Assembly: GCF_019925205.1 (NCBI RefSeq)
Contig: NC_083560.1
Span: 59,008,270-59,072,269, forward strand
DNA: 64,000 bases
Reading direction: 5' to 3'
From: Metopolophium dirhodum
Taxonomy: Eukaryota > Arthropoda > Insecta > Hemiptera > Aphididae
Part shown: positions 37,901 through 48,979 of the stretch, one piece after another
Numbering within the stretch: the first letter of the stretch is position 1
How the letters are laid out: each line of letters opens with the position of its first letter
Notes under the pieces: generated by a model
The model's input: only the letters and a program-made list of their open reading frames with translations
Told to the model about the DNA's origin: nothing
Database searches by the model: none
Position numbers and translations under genes: made by a program

Positions 37901-39237
37901 ATTATTTACGTCATATTATTTTGATTATTATTATTTGTAGATGAATATATAATTTTAGCAATATAACTTATAAGTATTATTGTTGGTCAGTGCCTCAGTG
38001 GCGTCGAAGTCAAATTGTACAGGTGTGGCCAATCATAGATTTTGTGTTCATCAAAGATCGGTAAGGGTGTGGGGCTAATGTCACTTCAAAAAAAAATTTA
38101 TCGCATTCCCATATCAAACTACCACTGATAATATCTTATAAGCGATTTGCAGCAATCGTGTGCGTGCGGGTACGTTTATTGTTTAAGCTGCGATGTTATA
38201 TACAGGTTTGGACGTCGGGCAGCGTCGTCCATACAGTAAAGTATTTATATATTACTACCTACATTGGGTAATTTATTTTTAAAAGTACGTCGTACCCGCA
38301 TGTGTTGTCTCCGTCTTACACACGTTACGTTTTAGCAAATTTTCGTTCGCTAGTTTCAATAGGGTGCTGTCATTTTTGATTTTAGAGTGAATTGACCTAT
38401 TATCAAACTTTTAGGTAACAACATTATCTGTGCCCTCTCGTTGGTTTCTTACGATATTTTAATTTTCAAGTGAGTTATCAGTATGTAAAATATTAATGTT
38501 TGAAAATGCTCATAACTCACTTATAAAATTATAATATCGTGAAAAATCAACGAGAGGGCACAGATAATGTTGTTACCTAAAAGTTTGATAATAGGTCAAT
38601 TCACTCTAAAATCTAAAATGACAGCACACCCTATTGAAACTAGCGAACGAAAATTTGCTATGTCGTACGTGTGTAAGACGGAGACAACACACGTGGGTGC
38701 GACGTCCTCTTAAAACTAACAGCGTTCTCGGTTGCTAATCGCTATTATTATTATTTTAATTTCCATTTTCTACTGCGACCTGTGACTAGTAAGATGTATA
38801 TTTTCGTATATTTAAATAATTTGTTATACCTATGACTACCACTATTACATTTAAAGTCACACCAGAACCACCAGAACCCACGAGCCACTACTGATAAACA
38901 GCTAAGATGCATTTTTTTTATAATATACAAAATGTGTATATTGTCAAAAATATTTTAAAAATAAAATGCATTCTTTTTATAATAATACAATTTTATATTT
39001 ATAATTAATAATAATATAATATATCTAAAGTATTTTAGTTATAGTATACTATTTATTTTTTTTAATAAAACTATATATTTTTATACATTATTTTACAAAA
39101 AATGTTTTTAAAATGTAATTAAAAAAAATATTTAGTTTATGTTTAGATTACCTGTTTCTTCTAATTCCTTCCCCATTTTGTATACAACAATTATTGGTGA
39201 TTGTTCGTCACATACTAAATTTAAAACCTGAAAACCA
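34984..39237 (-). CDS. RING-HC finger protein with C-terminal membrane segment (partial, three exons seen)
   Basis: Minus-strand exons are 39152-39237 (VLNLVCDEQSPIIVVYKMGK and then ELEET), 35997-36038 (SSDGQGDGSSENS) and 34984-35252 (terminal). Splice borders are GT/AG, all junctions are phase 1, and the joined frame is open to the stop. The last exon encodes a perfect C3HC4 RING-HC: CPIC, CRH, CKKC and CPLC with spacing C-x2-C-x11-C-x-H-x2-C-x2-C-x11-C-x2-C. About 20 residues later comes one hydrophobic span (VICCLLIVLFIFFSISFSIF) and a short basic tail. RING-HC domains bind ubiquitin-conjugating enzymes, so a membrane-anchored E3 ubiquitin ligase is likely. The Ser/Asp-rich linker exon is probably disordered. 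The 5' exons are not identified; they lie above 39240, perhaps near 39550-39650. The first intron seen hosts a hAT-like element. This is the best candidate for a live host gene here. Confidence 0.75.
36663..36782 (+). pseudogene. Isolated DUF4806-like terminal exon
   Basis: After an acceptor AG at 36661-36662 the frame reads KPCITLKKSKYNASNDYEII and TLIVKWLTSAKGRINNEGK, then TAA. This fits the C-terminal end of DUF4806 proteins, where an acidic helix and a KWL motif close the domain. It is 2.6 kb downstream of the copy-2 relic on the same strand, in the opposite-strand intron of the RING gene. It may be the displaced end of that relic or the remains of a third copy; the phases do not join directly to the 33870 exon. 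Confidence 0.55.
36953..38893. mobile_element. hAT-like element with CAGTGGCGGCTCGTG termini
   Basis: The left end CAGTGGCGGCTCGTGC (36953) and right end ACGAGCCACTACTG (38880-38893) are imperfect inverted copies of a terminus common in hAT elements. A second copy of the first ~640 bp begins at 63357. The interior has no transposase frame; the 81-codon frame at 37241-37486 is broken in the second copy, so it is not conserved coding. A large palindrome occupies 38279-38714. No convincing 8-bp target duplication is present. It lies in an intron of the minus-strand RING gene. Confidence 0.65.
38279..38714. repeat. About 430-bp near-perfect palindrome
   Basis: The left arm (about 38279-38479) and right arm (about 38510-38714) are inverted copies at roughly 90% identity around a short centre closed by GTGAGTTAT/ATAACTCAC. 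The outer arm includes TGTTGTCTCCGTCTTACAC. A single related arm with GTAAGACGGAGACAACACA lies at about 46651, inside the hAT MITE. The structure can fold into a long hairpin and is probably a foldback-type element inserted in the hAT-like element. Confidence 0.8.
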
Positions 39238-39239
39238 TA

Positions 39240-40560
39240 TTTGAGTGATTCGATAATTAAGTAGTAAACACACACACACAAACACACTGTCATACCTAAT
39301 CGTTAAATATTAAAAAAATATTAATCAATTTTTTTTATGATAAATTTAGGAATTTAATAATAATACCTACTTTAATATATTTTTTGATAATCGCAATTTA
39401 ATTATCTATAATTGTATAGGTACCTATACTCCGAATCTGAATAACACATTCCGTCATTCGAGTATGTAAAACCTTGTATCTAATCAATATAATATGCATA
39501 ATACGCATTAATCATATCAATATTAAAACGAATACAAAGAATAAAACAAATTCACTATAACTGTTTCGCCGACGCCGCTTCTACGAATGAGGCGGTTGGC
39601 GGCGACGACTTGCGAGTTGCGAAGAGTTGTAGACGTGAAAAAGTTACCTAAGAATATATAATAGTAAATGATAAATGAACTCCAATTGCGAGTACACACG
39701 CGCTAGGCGCTTAATAATATAATAATAACAATAATTGGCGATTATGCCGCAAAAAACAATAGACTATAAATCACGGGAGCCCTTAATACTAAAACACACT
39801 TAAGAATAATAACATAAGTGACGACTACTAAGCCGCGCTTCAACATAATACAAAAGAAAAACAGACTTGTCTATGCTGACTATGCTGCCGAGGAGGGGGT
39901 AAGCCACCTCGTGAACTTCGGCATCCGAAGCGCAGCTTTGAGGACGTATGCCGAAACTACGGTGGCGTGAAAACGGGTCCGTGTTCGAACATACTCCCCC
40001 CGCGAGGCTCTGCCTCACATGCAGTGACGTAAAACCGGACGCACGACATAGCAGGGGATGAAGGTCCGAAGTAGATGGATGTATGAAATCGATAGCTGCT
40101 GGGCACATATGCGCCTGGTTATATGCAGGTGTACATTTTTTTTTTAACGTTAGAAAACAAAATATTCGAAAAAATCAATACGTAATGGTACGAATAATGA
40201 TTGATGAACAAGTAGTAATACATAATATAAATCAGTGTAAGAACACATATTAACAATAAACACATGTTGAACATAATTGAAAGCAGCAATGCTGCAGGGT
40301 GCTAATTAGTATACATACGCCAACATTTTAACACCTAATAATAATACATGAACAAGTGCATAGCAATACACTAATATAGATTATAATTAAAAAACAAACC
40401 AATGAACATAATATGGTTCATGAAATAAATAATTGTATGAATACAAAACAAATACATAGTGATCACTAATAATACAAAGTACAGAATAATAATACAACAA
40501 ATAATACAATTACATATATAGTGAACGCTCCCGTCCCAACACCCAGCCAGTCGCGATTTA
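39240..40560. other. Upstream region of the RING gene; no gene resolved
   Basis: A GC-richer stretch at 39560-39640 on the minus strand is where a first exon or promoter of the RING gene could lie, but no start codon can be tied to it. At 39820-40100 another GC-richer block contains a 102-codon minus frame that I regard as chance. The rest is AT-rich with no recognisable element. Confidence 0.35.
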
Positions 40561-40599
40561 TACAAAGTATAAAAACGTGCAACACGCCAAAATAATTAA

Positions 40600-42408
40600 C
40601 AGGTGAGTTGGGTCGGTGAGTCAAGGAGCACAGTGCTTACATGTGACACAAAAGGACGCGACAACATATTTTATCAATTTAACTTATTGGTGGGTGATAA
40701 AGCCACCGTGGACGTACGCCACTCATTACATTTTGGCGAAACATTATTAGCCGCAATGCGTACATTATAGGCAGTGTGCCTACCCCCGGGCCCACAGGCG
40801 CTAAACGACGCGAAGTACTAAAGCTAGGCTTACACGAGACATGAATCACGAGTGAATCACGAGAGTGAACCACGCTTTCGGCCCCACGACCCAAACGTGA
40901 TAGAATCAAACAATGTTTGATTTTCAGTCGTGAGAAACAAACGAAGGTGGCGTGCCGTGGTTCACTCTCAAATTCACGCCCCATGTAAACGCAGCTTAAC
41001 GCGCGCATTGGTGGGGCACAACAACAGGTGCAACCGGCGACCGAGGTGCCGTGAGACACAGGATACCGACGCTACAGACATGGTACGTCTGTGATTAGAC
41101 CTGACAAAGCGCCGCGGTCGACCACCTCCGCCGAACACTACGTACGGAAACAAATTACTGGTAGGTACATATACGGTACCACCAACTCTCTGCGAACGGC
41201 AACAAGGACCGACGGGTCACAGTTACGTCGACAACAAACAGCAGTCGTACGGTGCACATTATAAGCTACAGTGCGCAACATGAAGTCACAATTACAAGTG
41301 CGCGTTAACAATTTGTAGGTCATATGGACAAGACGCGCGATACACGAAGACAACAATTTGGGGAGGTCACACCGGGATAGCAATAGGATTGAATCCGTCC
41401 CATTCCGACAGATTTCTCTTCGCTCCAGGTGTACCACCTAAGTACAAAACGAATCGATGATATGAAACAATCGGCATTAAGCCGCGGGACGCCTTATGTA
41501 CGTTATTCGACAATTTGCCGTACTGCCAAGAATAGACGGTTATTAACAATGTGCGGATATTATGATTCCCGCGACTAAACACATATTTTTTTAACGATCC
41601 GTGAGGGCCAATTTCCCAAAACACGATGATTTTTACGCCTGCCCACGGACGTAAAGACGATGGCGACCGCACGTATCGCTGATACGTGCACCGAAAATGA
41701 AGGACACTCAACACGACACCGTTCCGTGATAATACGTTTAAACATTGCGGGTGGACGGCACACCACGGGGTGGAGTGGGGACACCGGCGGCTACATACGC
41801 GACACCGGTTGCGACGTCGACGACGGCAACGCGTATACGTGCTTTAACACGGCTGGCGCTTGAATACAGGTCAATGACCTCTTAGTGACTCCACGGGCAG
41901 CGCGAAGTGCTGCGCAAAAAGCATCGGGAGGGAGCCCGCCCCTAAACAAATCATAAATACACCACCTTATAAAATTCGGCGATACTACCAAGGGTCCGAG
42001 TACAGAGGATAACTTGGCCAACGATATCTTATTATGAGCCAACGAATTACATTCTGATGCGCAGATATCCCTATACAACGATTGTACGGCTATGTCGCGG
42101 GACCCGGCTGACGGCTTAACGTACGTCGACGCACGAACCGGCAACACCTCAAAAAATTGTCCACTAGGACCACGACATGTTCTCCGACGTACACGACACT
42201 AACTTAAAAACTGTCGGAGGTTCATGCCGAACTACGTCCGACGAGACAGTGACTCCCGCACCGGATTTTATGCCCTGCTGCACTCGTGCCAAAACCGCTC
42301 TGGACACCTCGACAAGCTCACACACCTCATCACGTAAAAAACGCAAGTGTTCCTCAATCCTGTTAAGCTCGAACAAACATTTGAATGCACCCATGTCATA
42401 TAAAATAT
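40600..42408 (-). pseudogene. Unidentified GC-richer region with broken coding-like frames
   Basis: Minus-strand frames succeed each other: 42164-42394 (76 codons, with a charged heptad-like stretch FELNRIEEHLRFLRDEVCEL), 41791-42147 (118 codons), continuing in the same frame past one stop to 41575, then 41367-41714, 41138-41437 and 40679-41059 in other phases. Composition is clearly more GC-rich than the flanks. This pattern could be a decayed gene with several frameshifts, a fragment carried by a Helitron, or non-coding GC-rich DNA. No domain was recognised, and the lowest frame is interrupted by a MITE at 40822-40996. The right edge meets Helitron-like sequence at 42409. Confidence 0.35.
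40822..40996. mobile_element. 175-bp MITE with TAA target duplication, Harbinger-like
   Basis: The ends AGCTAGGCTTACACGAGAC and, inverted, AGCTGCGTTTACATGGGGC match at most positions, and TAA flanks both sides (40819-40821 and 40997-40999 as TAA). A 3-bp TAA/TTA duplication is characteristic of PIF/Harbinger elements. There is no coding capacity. Confidence 0.65.
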
Positions 42409-44058
42409 AATCAATTAATACAAAATCCTAACCTAACCGTACTAAAATCCGAGGGATAAATAAAACCAAATTTAACCCTATTTAAATTATTTTATCTTCT
42501 TCCCAGAGGTCTAATCTACACACAGACATTTATATATATATATCAGTCCTTTCATTCGCAATGTTTCAATTCCTAGTTGCATTACAGCTTTGTCGTGAAG
42601 TATTTGATCGTCTTGGTCGTGGCATGGTATTGGACAATTTGCGAAAACATATCAAGTAGGCAATACACCTGCAATAAGTCCAACTCAGCCACCTTGGTAG
42701 ACAATGTGCGAAAATTCTATGTAATGCATTCTTGTACCTGATCTGTCCGAATAACTTATGGCCACCAACAATAAATAAAAACTAATTAGTCATTTCTACT
42801 ATAATTATTTCTCCTATAACCAATAGCAACCATTTATTAACTACAATTTTCATTGTAAATCTCAAAATCCCTGTTTGAGCACCTCCCCGGCTTAATGGGT
42901 CCAATTGTGAATCTAAATCATTCGAGGACCCACTCAAGCACACACAAGAAATTTCATTCAAATGGTCCAGCCGTCTATAGGAGGAGTTCTTTGACATACA
43001 CACGTACAGTAGAATTATATGTATAAAGATAATATTTCTATATTCTATACTTAAATAAAAACACAGGATAATAACTAGTGGCGATGGCCGTATGGAATGT
43101 GGGGTGATTTAATATACATATTAAATACGCAATCATTTTATTTACACGCAACACATAAAGTATAATATTCAACATCACTCCGATCAGTGGCTTAGTAAAA
43201 ACAAGACAATCAATTATCAGCGGCACCAGACGACACCATTGTAATTCATATATTATATTATACTATAAGACCCCTTCGGCCTTAAAAATCCTACGATCAA
43301 TACATTCGGTAAAAACAACACAATCAATTACCAATGGTTTCTTTGTCACACATCACAAAATAAAATAAAATCATAAACACATCAATACTATAAAATTACG
43401 TATTAATCGATCATCGATGCATATCAAAAGAAGGGATTACACAAATATCATTCTATATAAGGATCATACAGAATCGTCGTGTCAGACTGTCAGACTGTCC
43501 ACAAGAGGATCCGATGCACAACGTCTATGCTAGTATGCACTTCGACAATATTTTTGCGATTCAAAGCGAGTGCGTACATATTATATGTATATTATTATTC
43601 TAGCATTCGGTATGAGTGTATGACTGTCTAAATTAATTATCTCGTATTATCGAACAAATTGACCTTGTTAATTATTCATTCACTTATCTATTTACATTTT
43701 GCAATATAAGGTTTATATACTATTACTATCATCGTATTATATAGGCCAGACTTAATGTCATTCGTGTTTATCAAATATTAGTCTGAAATTTATATTATAT
43801 TATCGGGTATAGGTAATGCGCCGCGTGTCAGTGTGCGAAACCTCTAGCTCCGCCGTCCGCACACTCTACCACCTCTGCCCGCAATCACATTTTTGTAAAT
43901 TAATTATATTATTAACACTATGTATATTACCGGCCTCCCACCTATTGTTCCCAAGACCGACGGCCGTCGTTTACGTACTCACTCTTCTCTTCCTCTTCTC
44001 TTCATGCTACATACGGTGACACATGGGCGCAAATTATTATTGTATATCAGCGTTTTAC
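42409..44058. repeat. Mosaic Helitron-like repeat, copy B (blocks B-C-D)
   Basis: 42409-42535 matches an internal segment of the Helitrons at 29480-29640 and 58620-58750 (inverted relative to the first), then block B (42539-43080), block C (43057-43264), a unique spacer and block D (43722-44058). In copy A at 25.3 kb the order is C-B-D. The spacer 43265-43721 is AT-rich with no gene. The 67-codon frame at 43816-44019 is the counterpart of 26238-26552 and shares its first ~45 residues, but has no known domain. Confidence 0.72.
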
Positions 44059-46175
44059 TTCTGAAGACACAGAGTAGCGACCGTTGAAGTTTTCACGGCG
44101 ATGCCCGCGGGAAGAACGTTTGGTGAAAAGGGGTGATCAGACATCGATGGGTGTCTGATCCCTTATGTTACTATGTACGTATTATTATTATGATCATTAT
44201 TATTATTTTTTTTTATGTATCTGACCTGTACAACGCGTATAGTGAATTATACATTTATATAATATAATATACGTTCTAAGTGCACGCACGCTAGTCAAGG
44301 CATTGCTGCAGCGTTGCACTGAAAATTATAATGTTTATAAATTAGGTATATTAAAATATTCTCTGCTATGCATTATGTCGTGAATATTAGTAAACACACA
44401 ATACAAAATAATATGATTACCGTATTTACATAATATGGTGTGATACATAATAATGCAGGTGTTAGTTGTTACTTGTTACTTGGTGGGCACCTTCTCAGCA
44501 GTCACTACTCACGATATAGCCTATTATAATATTATACTGTAGTCGGTAACATACGGTTTCACACTTCTGCCTTCTTCATTGGTACGTGACCTGAGATTGT
44601 CGTATTCGCCGATTTTCAATCGATCGTATTTGATCACATTCAACTTGTATTATTCGTGAGTATAAAATATATATAATAATATAATATACATTATTATACA
44701 TTACGTCCATAATAGAATATATTACAAATAATATTATCTACATAATAATCAATAATAATACGTAAAACATTAACACGTCATATTTTGAATTAATTATAGT
44801 GTATATTATTTTCACTATTGTTATAATATAATACAATATACGTATTGTATATAATATATGCCGATATATATTATATTATATTGTTATTAACTTTTGAGTC
44901 AATACTTTCTTATCATAGATCGATCCAATTTGACAATTATTCTATCCAAAACCATGAAAATGATGTACACAGTAAAGATGTAACAGCTAGTAAATCTAAT
45001 AACTTAGGTAATTGTGTTAAAATATTTCATTGCCAAGTTTAAGTTTAAATGCAGCTATTTTTTTATATTATCATCACTATGTTACGAATTTTTATCTATA
45101 ACATATATATATACGAATAAAGACGCGGAAACGATATAGGTACATTACCTATATCGTATTTCATAAAACAAAATATGTACCTATAGTTAGTGTTAATATC
45201 AAATATTTCTTAGATTTTTTGTGTCAGAATAAAACACGCACAAGAATAACCTTGATATAAATATTTATCTTCATACTATCATTAAATGTCCGCTGATCTG
45301 TGTAAACCATTCATCGTTTCGTCAAGGCTCACGCGCTCACACGGCGTTCAAAATTATTTTTTTTTGAAGGTTTTTAAGTTTTTTCAAAAGATTGTATATT
45401 CGTTAAAACTAAAAATTATGTTTTGACGAAGAGGTTCGCTATACGCATATACGGGTACGGCCGGCGGAACTAACTCGCAGATGGCATAAGTTCCAGTGAC
45501 TCTTCGGGGTTCCGTGAGGTGAGTGTCCGATAAGGCACCTAGGCTAATAAGTTAATAGGTTAATAAAGGTTAAGAGGACGCTACACGTCCATTTTTGCTA
45601 CCTATAAACATGTCTTAGTAGAATCGCTCCTCTTTGGGCTGTAGGCATCGCACAAAAATCAAATTTTGATTACTTAAGGATAACAATATTTTCTGTGTTC
45701 CTATGTTTGATTATGATTATAACTTTACTCAATAATTTTTTATGGATTGTAGAAAAGTATAAAAAAACTAAATATTCAACATTTAATAATAAATTATAAC
45801 AATGTTAATGCTATCTAAAAAATAAAATATAAGAACACAGATAATGTTCTTACCTTTATGTTAACGAAAGTTCGATTTTGTACGATTAGTGTAACCCAAA
45901 TGAGACTAATTCTCCTGAGACATGTTTTTGAAAAAAATTCGTATTTGTAACACGTGATAGTCTCTAGCGAGTAGCGGCAGCGTTCTAAAAACGTACCCAT
46001 ACATCTACATCACGCGCATAACCACCGTACCGCATCATAGGTCGAAAATAATTATCTATCGCATGCCCGTATAGTTTATAAATATCCAGATCGTCGATAC
46101 GAAAACAATAATACTATACCGATGATATTATAATAAATTCCGTATCATATTATTTTATAAAATATGAATTTATTT
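44059..46175. other. AT-rich region, one possible exon
   Basis: Between an AG at 44917-44918 and a GT at 45004 the plus strand is open (SIQFDNYSIQNHENDVHSKD and onward to SNNL), which could be one exon of a DUF4806-like or other gene; nothing adjoins it. 45420-45600 is GC-richer. From about 45570 to 45990 the words AAGAGGACG and ACAGATAATGTTCTTACCT echo the palindrome at 38.3-38.7 kb, suggesting a degenerate relative. Confidence 0.35.
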
Positions 46176-47055
46176 CAGGCCATGAAATTCGGTTACCGGG
46201 TTACCGAAAAAATTTTCGTAAGTGATTATCGGTTTTAAGGCTTTTTAGAATTAGTGGTAATTGATTACTGGTTACCAAAATGATCCCTAAAAATGTGATT
46301 ACCGGTTATCGGTTTGGAAGCGGTTTTAATTCTTCAAGATTACCGGCAACCACTTCGGAAATGTTTTTTTTGGGAAAATTTTAGTTTTACTTTAATTTAC
46401 ACAAAACAAATATCCACTTTATAAAACGATTTAGGGACAAGCTAAATTAAAAAATAAATATGCTTCTAAACATTTGGTTTTTTTTGTTTTTTTCATTTGC
46501 TTATAAAAAATGATTGGATAGTGCTATTAAAAAAAAGCACGCTGTTGCGCGGATATGTCAGTTCTTTATGTGCTGTGAGAATTTGATAATTCTACAACAA
46601 ATATGGTACGAGAAAAGTTGTCCCGCGCAAAACAATTTTTGCTATGCTCTACATTTGTAAGACGGAGACAACACATGCGTGTGTTAAAACCTCTTATTAC
46701 TTATCATTGCGGCTACTGAAGGATGGTCTTTAATCGTACTTATTATTAAATTACATTTATTATCTTGTAAATAAAATTATTAATCAATAAAATAGAATAC
46801 AATTTCCAAAAAAAAAAATATAAAAATCAAATATAACGTTATTTTTTTATTGATTTTTCAGGTTTTGTTGAATTGACCGGTTTTTATAAAAAAAGGTTAC
46901 CGCTACTCGTTACCCCTTAATTGAACTTGGTGGTTACCGGTAATTGTTAACCGCTTCTGAAAATGTAAACTTACAAACCAGTAAGCGGTTACCAGAACCA
47001 AAATTGGTCATGGTAACAGGTTTCCTTTAAAACCGGTAACCGGTTTCAAGCCCTG
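46176..47055. mobile_element. Non-autonomous hAT element (880 bp) with 8-bp target duplication
   Basis: The left end CAGGCCATGAAATTCGGTTACC and the inverted right end CAGGGCTTGAAACCGGTTACC are imperfect inverted repeats. ATTTATTT flanks the element exactly at 46168-46175 and 47056-47063, the 8-bp duplication made by hAT transposases. Subterminal regions are dense in GGTTACCGG-type words on both strands, plausible transposase binding sites. There is no transposase frame. A fragment with the same GGTTACCGG motif sits at about 60570-60625. Confidence 0.88.
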
Positions 47056-47237
47056 ATTTATTTCATTGTGACCTGTACATCCAACAGTGAACGTCAAACG
47101 TTCGATGTCAATGCGCTTTTGTTTATTTTTACATTATTTTAACTTTTACGTCTATAGACTATCATCTATTTATAAAATTGTAAACTTAAATACCCATTAC
47201 CCATCATGATTATTATTTTATGATTTTAAAGAGAAAT

Positions 47238-47556
47238 ACGGCAAATTTTGAGCCTAGAAGAGCCCAACATTGATATTGTCGAGTAAGTTAGATATTTATT
47301 AATTTACAAACTCTAAAATCTCAAAACTAAAATTTTATATGTGTTCATATGTTTTTTTGTTGTGATTAAAAATTAGTGATTTGTAAATTATTTTACAGCT
47401 AAAATGTTATTCAATTTTCAATTTTAAAATATATTACCCATACATAATACTATAAATACAAATTACATATTATGATATTTCATATATGATATTTATTAGT
47501 ATACAACTCGCGGAAAACGGATCAAATCTGGTGACTTCAACAACAATTCAAAGTAA
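47238..47556 (+). pseudogene. Two possible exons of an unidentified gene
   Basis: The stretch ending at a GTAAGTT donor near 47283 reads EIRQILSLEEPNIDIV, and the block after an acceptor at about 47500 reads IQLAENGSNLVTSTTIQ in a compatible phase, with the junction making an Asp codon. The protein character looks real, but no domain is recognisable. They lie between the hAT MITE and the Mutator-like relic and could belong to the latter. Confidence 0.35.
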
Positions 47557-47699
47557 TGTTTTTTCTATATGTACGTAAGTATATATAAAACTAATCTTAA
47601 ACATAATAATATAATAATAATAACTTCAAGTATACACGATTTACAATATTTATTAAAAAAAAAATCTTATTTTTTGTTATAACCTCTAGCGACGGCGCT

Positions 47700-47748
47700 C
47701 CTTTGAGGACTCAATATTTGGAGCCCCCCCCCCTAAATACGCCACTGG
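47700..47748 (-). mobile_element. hAT-type terminus fragment
   Basis: On the minus strand the sequence starts CAGTGGCGTATTTAGGGGGG, a terminus widespread among hAT elements. It abuts the first coding block of the Mutator-like relic, so a hAT element appears to have landed in or beside that gene. The other end and the 8-bp duplication were not found. Confidence 0.5.
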
Positions 47749-47760
47749 TATAACACCAAA

Positions 47761-48509
47761 AAGGTTTTATTCGTCGGAATTCGCAATCGGTACTGTTCTG
47801 TTTGGGAACGGTTGAATTATAAAAATATAGAGGTACCAATTCACAAATGTTTTTTGCATCAAAGGCAATAGTAGCGGACGGAATAATGGAAGGATTTCTT
47901 AACAGCATGAGTATGCATGGTTTAAAATATAACAAATTCATTGGTAAATTATATTTTTCGAGAAATTATATTTTCCACTTTCTATATTTTATTAATTTTA
48001 TTTTTTAGGCGACGGTGACAGTAACGTCACCAAACGAATAAACGAAGTTATGCCGTATGATGGACCAGATTTCAAAATTATAAAAATTGAATGCAGAAAT
48101 CATCAACTGCGAAATTATATGACGAAATTGAGTGCAACAGAATATCCCATTATATTTATGACCAACAACATTCTAAGATATCTGATATTAGGAAAGCAGT
48201 TAACTATCATTTGAGCACAGATTTAACGCTTCAGCAAAAAACTACAGGTGAACATAAAAAAAAATATATCAAATTTTATGAATGTTTTGGGATTACCAAA
48301 TTTATACACACACAAATTTATAACATTTATACACTAAAACTATATAATAACTAAAAATTATTTTCATTAGATATTTTTATAGTTATTTCATATTTCCTTG
48401 TTTTTAATTTTGTTTGAACCATATTTTTAGAGCTTAGAAAAGACATATCACCGTTTGGGTCAACACGACAGTTGTGCTTCATAGGCATTTTCAATTCAGT
48501 GGTGTATTG
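47761..48509 (+). pseudogene. Mutator-like transposase-domain gene relic
   Basis: Exons are about 47761-47943, 48009-48247 and 48431-48509, with GT/AG borders and phase-1 junctions. The first reads KVLFVGIRNRYCSVWERLN then, after a frameshift, IMEGFLNSMSMHGLKYNKFI. The second continues GDGDSNVTKRINEVMPYDG and KIIKIECRNHQLRNYMTK, the conserved GDGDSSV...IECxNH segment of the Mutator-like transposase domain common in aphid and ant genomes, then shifts frame to ISDIRKAVNYHLSTDLTLQQ. The third contains GQHDSC in a mixed frame. At least three frameshifts make it non-functional. The N-terminal part is missing or lies above a hAT terminus at 47748. Confidence 0.75.
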
Positions 48510-48837
48510 GTAAATATATTTATGGGTATACGCACTAATAAAATATGTATGTACCTAAACTAAAAAAATTTTTCTCTCTCGCTCGAAAAACATTCATTAA
48601 TCCCTAATATAATAAGAACTTCTAATTAATATTACGTTCAAATTATATTATCGTAAATAACGTTATTGCAATTCAATTAGTAGGTACATAGCTTTTAACA
48701 TTATTTTATTAATTTTTTAATAATAATCAATAGAAAATAAAACAAAATCAACTTGAAGTCAAGAAAATAAAATAACAATATAAAACTAAAAAGAAATAAA
48801 AGAATATTATGTTAATAATATACAATCTATAATAGAA

Positions 48838-48964
48838 TTTTCCACAAAGATGTTTTGTATTAAATATTCAATATTGGGTTCATCTGTGTTCAATATTTTT
48901 GTTCTTGTATCATCAGCAGCTCTATGTTGGCTAATTAGCCACGACTCAACATATACTTCTGGGT
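48838..48964 (-). pseudogene. Isolated terminal-exon-like open frame
   Basis: On the minus strand, after a possible acceptor (CCCAG), the frame reads YVESWLISQHRAADDTRTK and NTDEPNIEYLIQNIFVENS, then a short tail and TAA. The residue mix looks like real protein, but I do not recognise the family. Immediately upstream (about 48967-48990) stands CAGAGGTGGACCG, a transposon-terminus-like sequence, so the rest of the gene may have been displaced. Confidence 0.35.
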
Positions 48965-48979
48965 TCCATTCAGAGGTGG

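Noticed and set aside
36945..38901. 8-bp target duplication round the 37-kb hAT-like element
   Set aside because: The flanking octamers do not match well enough; the call rests on the termini and the second copy only.
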